Below are positions 1 through 10,207 of a DNA stretch of 64,000 nt, piece by piece. The notes under the pieces were generated by a model. It was given only the letters and a program-made list of their open reading frames with translations, ran no database searches and was not told where the DNA came from. The stretch covers positions 2,418,001 through 2,482,000 of the forward strand of contig NZ_CP083691.1 of assembly GCF_020097155.1 (NCBI RefSeq), written 5' to 3'. Origin of the DNA: Micrococcus porci. Its GTDB lineage: Bacteria; Actinomycetota; Actinomycetes; Actinomycetales; Micrococcaceae. The translations under genes were made by a program, and so were the position numbers. Position 1 is the stretch's first letter. Each line of letters opens with the position of its first letter.

Positions 1-1073
1 TCCGCACGGGCGCCGCAGGCGCCGCAGCCGCCTACGCCGAGTTCGCCGACACGCTCGAGGCCGAGCTGCGCCCGCACGCCCCCGAGGCGGACGCCGTCGG
101 CATCGAGCACTACCGCCTGGCCTCGCGCGTATTCCTCGGCGCGGAGATCGACCTGGAGGAGACCTACCGCTGGGGCCAGGAGGAGCTCGACCGCATCATC
201 GCCGCGCAGGAGGCGGACGCGGAGCGCATCAAGCCCGGCGCCACGATCGAGGAGGCCCGCGCGATCCTCGACGCCGACCCCGCCCGGACGCTCACGGGCA
301 CGAAGGCGCTTCAGGAGTGGATGCAGCGCCTCTCCGACGAGGCCGTGGAGGCCATGAAGGCCCACTTCGAGATCCCGGCGCCCATGGACCGCCTCGAGTG
401 CATGATCGCCCCCACCCAGGAGGGCGGCATCTACTACACCGGCCCCTCGGACGACTTCTCCCGCCCCGGACGCATGTGGTGGTCCGTGCCGGCCGGGGAG
501 GAGGAGTTCACCACGTGGGCCGAGACCACCACGGTGTACCACGAGGGCGTGCCCGGCCATCACCTGCAGATCGCCACCGCCATGATGAACCGCGGGACCC
601 TCAACCTGTGGCGCCGCAACTTCGCGTGGACCTCCGGCCACGGCGAGGGCTGGGCCCTGTACGCGGAGAAGCTCATGGAGGAGTTCGGCTTCCTCGACGA
701 CGCCGGGGACCACCTGGGCATGCTGGACATGCAGCGCATGCGCGCGGCCCGCGTGGTGTTCGACATCGGCTACCACTGCGGCTTCGAGATGCCCGCCTCC
801 GAGGGCGGCGGCGAGTGGACCCCGGAGAAGGGCTACGCCTTCTTGGAGAAGCACCTGCGGATCTCCGAGGGCCAGCGCCGCTTCGAGTTCACCCGCTACC
901 TCGGCTGGCCGGGCCAGGCGCCCGCCTACAAGGTCGGCCAGCGCATCTGGGAGCAGATCCGCGCCGAGCACGAGGCGCGCGAGGGCGCGGACTTCGACCT
1001 CAAGGCCTTCCACACCCGCGCGCTGCGCGTGGGCGGCATGGGGCTGGACACCCTCCGCGAGGCCCTCGCGTGA
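1..1073 (+). CDS. DUF885 family protein, probable zinc metallopeptidase (5' truncated by window edge)
   Basis: The reading frame is open from the left edge (first full codon at base 3) to a TGA at 1071-1073, so only the C-terminal ~356 residues are visible. The frame contains a YHEGVPGHHLQ segment, a HExxH-like zinc motif typical of DUF885, followed by a conserved GHGEGWALYAEKL block, in which the second Glu is a plausible further ligand. No signal peptide can be judged because the start is missing. The stop overlaps the GTG start of maf (GTGA), so the two genes are probably cotranscribed and translationally coupled. Family members are annotated as putative peptidases; the substrate is unknown. 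Confidence 0.88.
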   Translation, partial: RTGAAGAAAAYAEFADTLEAELRPHAPEADAVGIEHYRLASRVFLGAEIDLEETYRWGQEELDRIIAAQEADAERIKPGATIEEARAILDADPARTLTGTKALQEWMQRLSDEAVEAMKAHFEIPAPMDRLECMIAPTQEGGIYYTGPSDDFSRPGRMWWSVPAGEEEFTTWAETTTVYHEGVPGHHLQIATAMMNRGTLNLWRRNFAWTSGHGEGWALYAEKLMEEFGFLDDAGDHLGMLDMQRMRAARVVFDIGYHCGFEMPASEGGGEWTPEKGYAFLEKHLRISEGQRRFEFTRYLGWPGQAPAYKVGQRIWEQIRAEHEAREGADFDLKAFHTRALRVGGMGLDTLREALA

Positions 1074-1753
1074 GCACCCTCCCCCACGGCGGCGGGGCCC
1101 CCGCCGCCCTCGTCCTGGGCTCGGCCTCCCCGGGCCGCGCGCAGATCCTCCGACGGGCGCTGCTGCCGTTCCGCACGGTGGTCTCCCGGGTGGACGAGGA
1201 GGCCGTGGGGGCGGCCTCCCCGGGGGCGACCCCCGCCGAACTGGCCCGCCTCCTGGCGGAGGCCAAGGCGGAGGCGGTGGCCGGCGTCGTCGCGGCCGAG
1301 GGCGTGGACCGGCCCACGCTGGTCCTCGGCTGCGACTCGGTGTTCGAGCTGGACGGGCAGGCCCTGGGCAAGCCGTGGGAGCCGGAGACGGCGATCGCCC
1401 GCTGGCGCGCGCAGTCCGGCCGGTCCGGGACCCTCCACACGGGACAGCACGTGATCCTGCTGACCCCGGGGACTGACGCCGCCGGCGCCCCCGCCAGCGG
1501 CGCCACGGTGAGCGCCGGGGTGGCGTTCACGGACGTGGACGAGGCGACGATCCGCGCCTACGTCGCCACCGGCGAACCGCTCCAGTGCGCGGGCGGGTTC
1601 ACGATCGACGGCGCCGGCGCGGCGCTCGTGGAGTCCGTCGAGGGCGACCCCAACGCCGTCATCGGGCTCTCCGTGTCCACGCTGCGCCGACAGTGCTCGG
1701 TATTGGGCGTCGACCTGTCAGCGTTGTGGGGATCCTCCAACTGCGACGCCTGA
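1070..1753 (+). CDS. maf: Maf-like nucleoside triphosphate pyrophosphatase
   Basis: This 227-residue protein has the Maf fold signatures: an N-terminal LVLGSASPGRAQIL block, the R..DEEAV segment, a central LGCDSVFELDGQALGKP block and the C-terminal AGGFTIDGAGAALVE and GDPNAVIGLS blocks. Maf proteins hydrolyse non-canonical or modified nucleoside triphosphates to monophosphates (house-cleaning) and are cytosolic. The GTG start at 1070 overlaps the stop of the DUF885 gene by the GTGA quadruplet; no better start with these conserved residues lies downstream. A 107-base gap then separates it from the carboxylase gene. Confidence 0.9.
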   Translation: MSTLPHGGGAPAALVLGSASPGRAQILRRALLPFRTVVSRVDEEAVGAASPGATPAELARLLAEAKAEAVAGVVAAEGVDRPTLVLGCDSVFELDGQALGKPWEPETAIARWRAQSGRSGTLHTGQHVILLTPGTDAAGAPASGATVSAGVAFTDVDEATIRAYVATGEPLQCAGGFTIDGAGAALVESVEGDPNAVIGLSVSTLRRQCSVLGVDLSALWGSSNCDA

Positions 1754-1860
1754 TCCGCGGGATGGCGGCCCGCGGCCTGTGCGGGACCCCACCGCCGCAG
1801 TAAGGTGCTGGGGAACAGCGGCGCCCGCCGCCCGTCCCGTCCGAGGAGTCGTCCGCACCC

Positions 1861-3714
1861 ATGACCAACGCCAGCGCGCCCCAGGCCTCCGCCGACATCG
1901 CGGAGGCGCCCGGCCGCCCGTTCTCCCGCGTGCTGATCGCCAACCGCGGCGAGATCGCCGTCCGCGTGATCCGCGCCTGCCAGGACGAAGGCCTCACCTC
2001 CGTGGCCGTCTACGCCGAGCCGGACCGGGACGCCCTGCACGTGAAGCTGGCGGACGAGGCCGTCGCGCTGGGCGGGGAGACCGCCGCCGACTCCTACCTG
2101 GTGATCCAGAAGGTGCTCGACGCCGCCGAGCGCTCGGGCGCGGACGCGGTCCACCCGGGATACGGCTTCCTCTCCGAGAACGCCGAGTTCGCCCGCGCCG
2201 TCGAGGCCGCGGGGCTCGTGTGGATCGGCCCGCCCGCCGACGCCATCGACGCCCTCGGGGACAAGGTCTCCGCCCGTCGGATCGCCACGAAGGTGGGCGC
2301 ACCGCTGGCCCCCGGCACCACCTCCCCCGTGAACGGAACGGACGAGGTCGTGGCCTTCGCGGACGAGTTCGGCCTGCCCGTGGCCGTCAAGGCCGCCTAC
2401 GGCGGCGGCGGCCGCGGCATCAAGGTGGCCCGCACCCGCGAGGAGATCCCGGAGCTCTACGAGTCCGCCGTCCGCGAGGCGGTGGCCGCGTTCGGCCGCG
2501 GAGAGTGCTTCGTGGAGCGGTTCCTGGACCGCCCCCGCCACGTGGAGACCCAGTGCCTGGCGGACGCCCACGGGAACGTGGTGGTGGTCTCCACCCGCGA
2601 CTGCTCCCTGCAGCGCCGCAACCAGAAGCTCGTGGAGGAGGCCCCGGCCCCGTTCCTCACGGACGAGCAGAACACCCGCCTGGTGGAGTCCTCCAAGGCC
2701 CTCCTGAAGGAGGCCGGCTACGTGGGCGCCGGCACGTGTGAGTTCCTGGTGGGCCAGGACGGCACGCTCAGCTTCCTCGAGGTGAACACGCGCCTGCAGG
2801 TCGAGCACCCGGTGTCCGAGGAGGTCACCGGGATCGACCTGGTGCGCGAGCAGTTCCGGATCGCCCGCGGCGAGGCCCTGGGCTACGGCGACCCCGAGGC
2901 GCGCGGCCACTCGTTCGAGTTCCGCCTCAACGGCGAGGACCCGGGCCGGAACTTCCTGCCCGCCCCCGGCACCCTCACCCGCTTCCGGATGCCCTCCGGC
3001 CCGGGCGTGCGCGTGGACGCCGGCGTCACCGAGGGCGAGACCGTCTCCGGCGCGTTCGACTCCATGGTGGGCAAGCTGATCGTCACCGGCGCCGACCGCC
3101 GGCAGGCCCTGCAGCGGGCCGCCCGCGCCCTGGCGGAGGCGGAGATCGCGGGCATGCCCTCGGTGCTGCCCTTCCACCGCGCCGTGGTCGCCGACCCGGC
3201 GTTCGCGCCGGAGCTGGCGGGCTCGGAGGAGCCGTTCGCCGTGCACACGCGGTGGATCGAGACGGAGTTCGCGCACCAGATCGAGCCCACGGCCCTCACC
3301 CCCGCGGCTGCGCCCGACCGCCCGGAGCGCCACACCGTGACCGTCGAGGTCAACGGCAAGCGCGTGGACGTCACCCTGCCCACCTGGGGCGAGGCCATGC
3401 ACCAGCTGCAGGGCGCCGCCGCCCGGGCGGGTGCGGGCCGGCGTCGCCCGCGGGGCGCACGACGCGCGGGGGCAGCCCCCGCCGCGCCCGGCACGGACTC
3501 CCTGACCGCGCCGATGCAGGGCACCGTGGTCAAGGTGGCCGCCCAGAACGGCGACCGCGTGGCCGAGGGCGACCTGATCGTCGTCATGGAGGCCATGAAG
3601 ATGGAGCAGCCGCTCACCGCGCACAGGGCCGGCGTGGTCTCGGGGCTCGAGGTCGCCGCCGGGGACGCGCTCACGGCGGGCGCCGTGATCGCGGTGATCG
3701 CCGACGCGGAGTGA
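1861..3714 (+). CDS. Biotin-dependent acyl-CoA carboxylase alpha subunit (biotin carboxylase + biotin carrier)
   Basis: The 617-residue protein combines biotin carboxylase with a biotin carrier domain, as in actinobacterial AccA3-type subunits that serve acetyl-/propionyl-CoA carboxylases. The N-terminal [18 protein letters not shown] block (about residues 23-40), the ATP-grasp glycine loop [12 protein letters not shown] (179-190) and the [16 protein letters not shown] catalytic block (about 300) are intact. The C-terminal EAMKMEQ motif places the biotinylated lysine at residue 580. The linker before the carrier (about 510-545) is unusually Arg/Ala-rich. No carboxyltransferase (beta) gene is next to it, so the partner is encoded elsewhere. 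A TAAGGT at 1801-1806 could be its -10 box. Confidence 0.92.
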   Translation: MTNASAPQASADIAEAPGRPFSRVLIANRGEIAVRVIRACQDEGLTSVAVYAEPDRDALHVKLADEAVALGGETAADSYLVIQKVLDAAERSGADAVHPGYGFLSENAEFARAVEAAGLVWIGPPADAIDALGDKVSARRIATKVGAPLAPGTTSPVNGTDEVVAFADEFGLPVAVKAAYGGGGRGIKVARTREEIPELYESAVREAVAAFGRGECFVERFLDRPRHVETQCLADAHGNVVVVSTRDCSLQRRNQKLVEEAPAPFLTDEQNTRLVESSKALLKEAGYVGAGTCEFLVGQDGTLSFLEVNTRLQVEHPVSEEVTGIDLVREQFRIARGEALGYGDPEARGHSFEFRLNGEDPGRNFLPAPGTLTRFRMPSGPGVRVDAGVTEGETVSGAFDSMVGKLIVTGADRRQALQRAARALAEAEIAGMPSVLPFHRAVVADPAFAPELAGSEEPFAVHTRWIETEFAHQIEPTALTPAAAPDRPERHTVTVEVNGKRVDVTLPTWGEAMHQLQGAAARAGAGRRRPRGARRAGAAPAAPGTDSLTAPMQGTVVKVAAQNGDRVAEGDLIVVMEAMKMEQPLTAHRAGVVSGLEVAAGDALTAGAVIAVIADAE

Positions 3715-3797
3715 GCGGGCCGGCCCCGGTCTGAGCCGCGTGCGCGGCGCGCCACCTGGGACGATGACCCCCGGGTCTCCGGCCCAGTCGGTGGGGC

Positions 3798-4442
<645 letters not shown>

Positions 4443-4450
4443 AACGGCAC

Positions 4451-4456
4451 AGTCTA
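4451..4456 (-). promoter_or_regulatory. Leaderless -10 box of the tetR gene
   Basis: On the minus strand the sequence reads TAGACT, 8 bases before the GTG at 4442. The TAnnnT form at this distance matches the other leaderless promoters in the window and supports that start. Confidence 0.5.
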
Positions 4457-4484
4457 TGGAGCGGCTCGGCAGCGGCGGCCGCGC

Positions 4485-4499
4485 GTCCACCATATGGAC
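4485..4499. promoter_or_regulatory. Candidate TetR operator (GTCCA-N5-TGGAC)
   Basis: The 15-bp inverted repeat GTCCA CCATA TGGAC lies in the divergent intergenic region between the TetR regulator and the MHS transporter, where such repressors usually bind. Assignment rests on position and symmetry only. Confidence 0.35.
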
Positions 4500-4612
4500 A
4501 TTCGTGGCGAATTCACCGCCCCTCGCCCTGGGGGAGACTAGCGTCACAGGCATTCCATCTCACATCGTGGTCCTCGTGCGGGCCCATGTGACCAGCCGCC
4601 CCCTGGAGTGCC

Positions 4613-6022
4613 ATGTCCCACACCACCGCCCGCTCGGCCGAGGCCCCCTCGGTCGAGGACGTGCCGAAGTCCCGCGTGATCCTCGCGTCCCTCGTCGGCA
4701 CCTCGATCGAGTTCTACGACTTCTACGTCTACGCCACGGCCGCCGTGTCCGTATTCCCCCTGATCTTCTTCCCCGGGGACGACCCCACGACCGCGCTGCT
4801 GGCCTCCTTCGCCGTGTTCGGCACCGCCTTCGTCGCCCGCCCCATCGGCTCCATCCTGTTCGGCCACTTCGGCGACCGCATGGGCCGCAAGGTGACCCTG
4901 ATCGGCTCGCTGCTGACCATGGGCATCGCCACCTTCCTGATCGGCCTGCTGCCGACGGCCTTCCAGATCGGCCTCTGGGCCCCCGCCATGCTCGTGGTCC
5001 TGCGCTTCTGCCAGGGCCTGGGCCTCGGCGGCGAGTGGTCCGGTGCGGCCCTGCTGGCCACCGAGTACGCCGACCACGGCAAGCGCGCCCGCGCCGCCAT
5101 GTGGCCGCAGCTCGGCGCGCCGATCGGCTTCCTGCTGGCCAACGGCCTCTTCCTCATCCTGGTGCGCGCCTTCGGCCACGACTCCACCAACCCCCAGCTG
5201 GAGGGCTCCTTCCTCACCTGGGTGTGGCGCGTGCCCTTCCTGCTGTCGATCGTGATGGTGGCCGTCGGCCTCTACGTCCGCGTCAAGCTCGAGGAGACCC
5301 CGGTCTTCCAGCGTGCCCTGGAGGACGACACCCGCGTCAAGGCCCCCCTGGGCGAGGTCTTCAAGCGCAACTGGTGGGAGCTGATCCTCGGCACCTTCGT
5401 CATGTACGCGACGTACGTGCTCTTCTACCTGATGACCACCTGGATCCTCTCCTACGCCATCGGCAAGACCCAGAACGGCATGCTCGGCGTGAAGTACGCG
5501 GACTTCCTGGTGCTGCAGCTGGTCGGCATCCTGTTCTTCGCAGCCTTCGTGCCGGTCTCCGGCTGGCTGGCGGACCGCTTCGGCCGCAAGCCCACCCTGC
5601 TGGTCGTCTCTGGCCTGATGGTCGTCTTCGGCCTGTCCTTCGGCGCCTGGCTCTCCCCGGCCGCCATGGGTCAGGGCGACGCGCTGAACGTCCCGTCCAT
5701 GCTCGCGTTCCTCGCGGTCGGCATGGCGCTCATGGGTCTGACCTTCGGCCCCATGTCCGCGGTGCTGCCGGAGCTGTTCCCCACGAACACCCGCTACACC
5801 GGCTCGGGCATCGCCTACAACGTGTCCTCGATCCTCGGCGCCGCCCTGACCCCGTTCCTGGCCGGCTGGCTCGTCAAGGAGTTCGGCGTGGCCACCGTGG
5901 GCTGGTACCTGGCCATCGCCTCGGTGATCACGATGGCCGCCCTGGCCCTCTCCCCCGAGACCCGCCACGCGGACCTCCACGAGGTCACCTCGGCCCGCGA
6001 GCGCCGCGCCGCGGCCCGCTGA
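4613..6022 (+). CDS. MFS transporter of the metabolite:H+ symporter (MHS) family
   Basis: The 469-residue protein has about 12 hydrophobic segments and the MHS hallmarks: the first helix entry GTSIEFYDFYVY, the loop GHFGDRMGRKVTLIGSLL, and FCQGLGLGGEWSGAALLATEY. Members import organic acids, shikimate, betaines or proline by proton symport at the cytoplasmic membrane; the substrate cannot be told from sequence. It starts at ATG 4613 with a weak GGAG upstream. The adjacent divergent TetR gene probably regulates it. The transcript ends at a strong bidirectional hairpin at 6042-6088. Confidence 0.92.
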   Translation: MSHTTARSAEAPSVEDVPKSRVILASLVGTSIEFYDFYVYATAAVSVFPLIFFPGDDPTTALLASFAVFGTAFVARPIGSILFGHFGDRMGRKVTLIGSLLTMGIATFLIGLLPTAFQIGLWAPAMLVVLRFCQGLGLGGEWSGAALLATEYADHGKRARAAMWPQLGAPIGFLLANGLFLILVRAFGHDSTNPQLEGSFLTWVWRVPFLLSIVMVAVGLYVRVKLEETPVFQRALEDDTRVKAPLGEVFKRNWWELILGTFVMYATYVLFYLMTTWILSYAIGKTQNGMLGVKYADFLVLQLVGILFFAAFVPVSGWLADRFGRKPTLLVVSGLMVVFGLSFGAWLSPAAMGQGDALNVPSMLAFLAVGMALMGLTFGPMSAVLPELFPTNTRYTGSGIAYNVSSILGAALTPFLAGWLVKEFGVATVGWYLAIASVITMAALALSPETRHADLHEVTSARERRAAAR

Positions 6023-6041
6023 GCCGCCGCTCGGCCCCGCC

Positions 6042-6088
6042 CACGACGACGGCCGGTCACCCGCGCGGGGTGGCCGGCCGTCGTCGTG
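6042..6088. terminator. Bidirectional intrinsic terminator between MHS transporter and quinone reductase
   Basis: A 21-bp stem (6042-6062 with 6068-6088, one G-T wobble) closes a 5-base loop GCGCG, between the stops of two convergent genes at 6022 and 6101. No long T-tract follows, which is common for terminators in GC-rich actinomycetes. Confidence 0.88.
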
Positions 6089-6100
6089 CCCGGGACGGGA

Positions 6101-7534
6101 TCAGACCCGCACGTGCAGGCGACGGGCCGCCTCGGCGATGGACCCGGACATGGACGGGTACACGGTGAAGGTGTCCGCGAGGTCGTCCACGTGGAGCTTG
6201 TGGGTGACGGCCAGCGCCAGCGAGTAGATGAGGTCGGAGGCGCGCGGGGCCACCACCACGCCGCCGATCACGGTGCCGGAGCCCTGGCGGGCGAAGATCT
6301 TCACGAAGCCCGTGGAGACGCCCTGCATCTTGGCGCGGGGGTTGGTGGCGAAGTCCAGGCGGATCACGTCCGCCTGGTACTGGCCGGAGTCCACCTGGGC
6401 CTGGGTGACGCCCACGGTGGCGATCTCCGGGGACGTGAAGATGTTCGACGCCAGCAGGTGCGGGCGCAGCGGCTTGAGGGCGTCGCCCAGCAGGTGGGCC
6501 ACGGCGATGCGCCCCTGCATGGCGGCCACCGAGGCCAGGGCGAGCTGGCCGGTGCAGTCGCCGGCGGCGTAGATCGAGGGCACGGTGGTGCGGGAGACGC
6601 CGTCCACCTTCACGTGGCCGGACTCGGTGAGCTCGACGCCCACCTCCTCGAGGCCGAGGCCGGCGGTGTTGGGGACGCCGCCGACGGCGAGCAGGCAGTG
6701 GGATCCGTCGATGTACGGGCGGCCGTCGGCGCCCTCGCCGGAGAGGTGCACGCGCACGCCGGTCTCGGTGCGCTCCACGGACTCGGCGCGGCAGCGGCCG
6801 GCCACGTCCAGGCCGTTCTGGGCGAACACGTCCTCCAGCAGCTCGGCGGCGTCCGGATCCTCGCCGGGGAGCACACGGTCGCGGGAGGAGACCAGGGTGA
6901 CCGCGGCGCCGAGCTGGTTGTAGGCCGAGGCGAACTCGGCGCCCGTGACGCCCGAGCCCACGACGATCAGGTGCTCCGGCAGGTCCTGGAGCGCGTAGAC
7001 CTGCTTCCAGTTGAAGATGCGCTCGCTGTCCGGGCGGGCGGTGGGCAGCTCGCGGGGGCTGGCGCCCACCGCCACGAGGATCGCGTCGGAGGTGATCACC
7101 TCGGGCTCCTCCCCCTCCTCGATCCCGCGCCGGCGCACGGTCACCTCGTGCGGGCCGGTGACCACGGCGTCCCCGATCACCACGCGCACCCCGCGCTTCT
7201 CCAGCGCCCGGTGGATGTCGGAGGACTGCTGGCCCGCGAGCTCGAGGATGCGGCGGTCGACCGCGTGCATGTCGGCGTGCGGCTGCGCCTCGCCCAGGTC
7301 CACGCCCAGGCCCGAGGCGGCCATCACCCGGCGCATGGAGTCGGCCGTGGCGATCAGCGTCTTGGAGGGGACGACGTCGGTGAGGACGGCCGAGCCGCCC
7401 ATCCCCGCGCGTTCCACGACGGTGACGCGGGCGCCGAGCTTGGCGGCCACCAGGGCGGCCTCGTAGCCGCCGGGGCCGCCGCCGATGATGGTCAGGGACG
7501 GGAGGAAGGTCGTGTTCTCTTCGGTCACGTTCAC
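6101..7534 (-). CDS. NAD(P)H-quinone dehydrogenase, LpdA type (flavoprotein disulfide reductase fold without redox cysteines)
   Basis: The protein has the FAD-binding IIGGGPGGYEAALVAAKLG at its N-terminus, a central NAD(P) loop (VVGSGVTGAEFASAYNQLG), the second FAD block IYAAGDCTG, and a C-terminal dimerisation domain. Lipoamide dehydrogenases have a CxxxxC pair after the first FAD loop; here the matching stretch is GGSAVLTDVVPSKTLIA with no cysteines, as in mycobacterial LpdA, which reduces quinones. The role is therefore quinone reduction rather than lipoamide oxidation. GTG at 7534 or at 7528 could each be the start. The gene is monocistronic, convergent with the MHS transporter. Confidence 0.88.
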   Translation of the reverse strand: MNVTEENTTFLPSLTIIGGGPGGYEAALVAAKLGARVTVVERAGMGGSAVLTDVVPSKTLIATADSMRRVMAASGLGVDLGEAQPHADMHAVDRRILELAGQQSSDIHRALEKRGVRVVIGDAVVTGPHEVTVRRRGIEEGEEPEVITSDAILVAVGASPRELPTARPDSERIFNWKQVYALQDLPEHLIVVGSGVTGAEFASAYNQLGAAVTLVSSRDRVLPGEDPDAAELLEDVFAQNGLDVAGRCRAESVERTETGVRVHLSGEGADGRPYIDGSHCLLAVGGVPNTAGLGLEEVGVELTESGHVKVDGVSRTTVPSIYAAGDCTGQLALASVAAMQGRIAVAHLLGDALKPLRPHLLASNIFTSPEIATVGVTQAQVDSGQYQADVIRLDFATNPRAKMQGVSTGFVKIFARQGSGTVIGGVVVAPRASDLIYSLALAVTHKLHVDDLADTFTVYPSMSGSIAEAARRLHVRV

Positions 7535-7591
7535 CCATCTTGCCGGAGCGGGGGCGCGGTTCCCAGCCCGGCGACGCGCGGTGCGCGGACC

Positions 7592-7597
7592 TAGGAT
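7592..7597 (+). promoter_or_regulatory. Leaderless -10 box of the purine nucleoside phosphorylase gene
   Basis: TAGGAT lies 6 bases before the GTG at 7604 with no Shine-Dalgarno between, so transcription probably starts at or next to the start codon. Confidence 0.55.
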
Positions 7598-7603
7598 GGG
7601 CAC

Positions 7604-8458
7604 GTGAGCGAGCAGAGCACCCCCACCCCCACCCCCGCCTCCCTCGCGCGCCTGGCCGGCGACCACCCCGGCTTCGCCGAGGCCCGCGCCGCCGCTGAGG
7701 CGATCGCCGAGGCGACCGGCTGCGCCGAGCACCGGATCGCCGTCGTCCTGGGCTCCGGCTGGGGCGAGGCCGCGGAGCTGATCGGCGTCGAGCGTGCGCG
7801 CATCGACCTGGCGGACGTGCCCGGCTTCCACGCGCCGAAGGTCCCCGGCCACAACGCCGTGATCCGCTCGGTGGAGCTGGCCGACGGGTCCCGCGCCCTG
7901 GTGTTCGGCTCCCGCACCCACTTCTACGAGTCCCGCGACGCGCAGGCCGTGGCGCACACCGTGCGCACCGCGGCCGCCGCGGGCGCGGCCACCGTGGTCC
8001 TCACCAACGGCTGCGGCGGTCTGGACCCCGAGATCGCCCCGGGCACCCCGGTGCTGATCGCCGACCACATCAACCTCACCGGCGCCACGCCCCTGGTCGG
8101 GGCCACGTTCGTGGACCTCACCGACGTCTACTCGCCGCGCATCCGGGCCATCGCCCAGGAGGTGGACCCCACCCTCACCGAGGGCGTCTACGTCCAGTTC
8201 TCCGGGCCGCAGTACGAGACGCCGGCGGAGGTCCGCATGGCCACGGCCCTCGGGGGCGACCTCGTGGGCATGTCCACCGCCCTGGACGCGATCGCCGCCC
8301 GCCACGCGGGCCTCGAGGTCTTCGGCATCTCCCTCGTGACCAACCACGGCGCCGGGATCCAGGAGACCCCGCTGTCCCACCAGGAGGTCGTCGAGGCCGG
8401 CCAGGCCGCCGGACCGCGCATCTCCCGCCTCCTCGCCGAGATCGTGGGGCGGCTCTGA
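7604..8458 (+). CDS. Purine-nucleoside phosphorylase (trimeric class)
   Basis: This 284-residue enzyme splits purine (deoxy)nucleosides with phosphate into base and (deoxy)ribose 1-phosphate. Visible signatures are the phosphate loop VVLGSGWGEAAELI, RTHFYESRDAQ, TNGCGGLDPEIAPGTPVLI and the substrate-contact Met-Ser-Thr in GDLVGMSTALDAIAA, followed by SLVTNHGAGI, whose Asn marks 6-oxopurine specificity in this class. The start is GTG, leaderless. Its TGA overlaps the ATG of the mutase (TGATG at 8456-8460). With the mutase and deoC it forms a nucleoside catabolism unit. Confidence 0.93.
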   Translation: MSEQSTPTPTPASLARLAGDHPGFAEARAAAEAIAEATGCAEHRIAVVLGSGWGEAAELIGVERARIDLADVPGFHAPKVPGHNAVIRSVELADGSRALVFGSRTHFYESRDAQAVAHTVRTAAAAGAATVVLTNGCGGLDPEIAPGTPVLIADHINLTGATPLVGATFVDLTDVYSPRIRAIAQEVDPTLTEGVYVQFSGPQYETPAEVRMATALGGDLVGMSTALDAIAARHAGLEVFGISLVTNHGAGIQETPLSHQEVVEAGQAAGPRISRLLAEIVGRL

Positions 8459-10158
8459 TGCGCGCCCTCGACCCCCGCGTCCGGGAGCTGGCCGAGCGCT
8501 GGTCCGTGGAGGACCCCGAGCCGATGCACCGCGCCGTCCTCATGGACGAGCTCGCCGCCGCGGACGGTGACGACCCGGCGGCGGAGGCGGCCCGCGCGTC
8601 GCTGGCGTCCCGCTTCTCCGGACCGCTGGCCTTCGGCACCGCCGGCCTGCGCGCCGAGGAGGGTCCGGGCGAGTCCCGGATGAACCGCCTGGTGGTGCGC
8701 CGCACGGCGGCCGGCCTGGGCCGCCACCTCTGGAACGAGCTGGGCCCGGACCAGCCCGCGCCCCTCGTGGCCGTGGGCTACGACGCGCGGCGCGGCTCCG
8801 CGGACTTCGCGGCGGACACCGCCGCGGTGCTCACCGCCGCCGGCGCGCAGGTGGTCCTGCTGCCCCGCGCGCTGCCCACCCCCGTGCTCGCGTTCGCGGT
8901 GCGCCACCTCCACGCGGACGCCGGCGTGATGGTCACCGCCTCCCACAACCCGCCCGCGGACAACGGGTACAAGGTGTACCTGGGCGGGCGGATGACGGAC
9001 GAGGCCGGGCGGGGCGCCCAGATCGTCTCCCCCGCGGACGTCCAGATCGCCGCGCAGATCGACCACGACGCCTGGACGGCGGACATCCCGCTGGCCGCCG
9101 AGGGCTGGGAGGTGGCCGGCGAGGACCTGCTCGAGGCCTACCGCGCCGCGGCCCTGGGCGTCCTGGACCCCGGCGGCCACCCCGGCCGCGACCTGCGGAT
9201 CGTCTACACCCCACTGCACGGCGTCGGCGGCGCGGTGCTGCCGGACCTCCTGGCGGAGGCCGGGTTCGCGGACGTGCACGTGGTCCCGGAGCAGGCCGCC
9301 CCGGACCCCGCGTTCCCCACCGTGGCCTTCCCCAACCCGGAGGAGCCCGGGGCCATGGACCTCGCGCTGGCCCTGGCCGCGGAGGTCGGCGCGGACCTGG
9401 TGATCGCCAACGATCCCGACGCCGACCGCCTCGCGCTGGCCGTCCCCGCCGGCGACGGCGCCGCCCCCTCCTGGCGCATGCTCTCCGGCGACGCGGTGGG
9501 CACCCTGCTGGGCGCGCACCTGCTGCCGCGTCTCGCGGCACAGGGCCGCTCGGCCGCCAACTCGGTGGTATCCGCCCCGCAGCTGGCGGCCCTGGCCGCG
9601 GCGGCCGGCGTCGAGCACCACGTGACGCTCACCGGCTTCAAGTGGATCTCCCGCGCCCCGCGCCTCGGCTACGGCTACGAGGAGGCGCTGGGCTACTGCG
9701 TGGCACCGGACATGGTCCGGGACAAGGACGGCATGACCGCCGCCCTCGTGGCCGCGGAGCTCGCGGCCTCCCTGAAGGCCGCCGGCCGCACCCTGGACGA
9801 CGCCCGGGCCGACGCCGACGCCGTCACCGGGTCCATGCCCTCGGGGCAGGTGTCGGTGCGCGTGCAGGACCTGCGAATCATCGCGGACACCATGGCCGCG
9901 CTGCGCGCCCGGCCGCCCGCCGCCCTGGCCGGGGACCCCGTGACCGTGGAGCGGGACCTCGCCGCCGGCTCCGCAGACCTGCCCGCCACCGACGCCCTGC
10001 TGTTCGCCACGGACGCCGGCACCCGCGTGCTCGTGCGCCCCTCCGGCACGGAGCCCAAGCTCAAGTGCTACCTCGGCACGCAGGACGCCGACCCCACCGC
10101 GGCCGCCGCCCGCCTGGACCGGCTGAGGGAGGAGGTCGCCGCGCTCGTCGCCGGCTGA
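8458..10158 (+). CDS. Phospho-sugar mutase (phosphomannomutase/phosphopentomutase-like, alpha-D-phosphohexomutase superfamily)
   Basis: The 566-residue protein has the four-domain layout of the superfamily: the phosphoserine loop [15 protein letters not shown] with catalytic Ser162, the metal loop [10 protein letters not shown], the sugar loop [10 protein letters not shown] and the C-terminal phosphate site [13 protein letters not shown]. Placed between a nucleoside phosphorylase and deoC, and translationally coupled to the former, it most plausibly interconverts (deoxy)ribose 1- and 5-phosphates, as PGM2-type members of this family do; glucose or mannose phosphate mutase activity is the alternative. 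Confidence 0.9.
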   Translation: MRALDPRVRELAERWSVEDPEPMHRAVLMDELAAADGDDPAAEAARASLASRFSGPLAFGTAGLRAEEGPGESRMNRLVVRRTAAGLGRHLWNELGPDQPAPLVAVGYDARRGSADFAADTAAVLTAAGAQVVLLPRALPTPVLAFAVRHLHADAGVMVTASHNPPADNGYKVYLGGRMTDEAGRGAQIVSPADVQIAAQIDHDAWTADIPLAAEGWEVAGEDLLEAYRAAALGVLDPGGHPGRDLRIVYTPLHGVGGAVLPDLLAEAGFADVHVVPEQAAPDPAFPTVAFPNPEEPGAMDLALALAAEVGADLVIANDPDADRLALAVPAGDGAAPSWRMLSGDAVGTLLGAHLLPRLAAQGRSAANSVVSAPQLAALAAAAGVEHHVTLTGFKWISRAPRLGYGYEEALGYCVAPDMVRDKDGMTAALVAAELAASLKAAGRTLDDARADADAVTGSMPSGQVSVRVQDLRIIADTMAALRARPPAALAGDPVTVERDLAAGSADLPATDALLFATDAGTRVLVRPSGTEPKLKCYLGTQDADPTAAAARLDRLREEVAALVAG

Positions 10159-10194
10159 CGGCGACGGGGCCCGCCGGGGCGGACGGGCAGCCAC

Positions 10195-10200
10195 TAGGCT
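10195..10200 (+). promoter_or_regulatory. Leaderless -10 box of deoC
   Basis: TAGGCT lies 7 bases before the ATG at 10208, giving deoC its own possible start point even though it also follows the mutase gene by 49 bases. Confidence 0.45.
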
Positions 10201-10207
10201 GGGCGGC

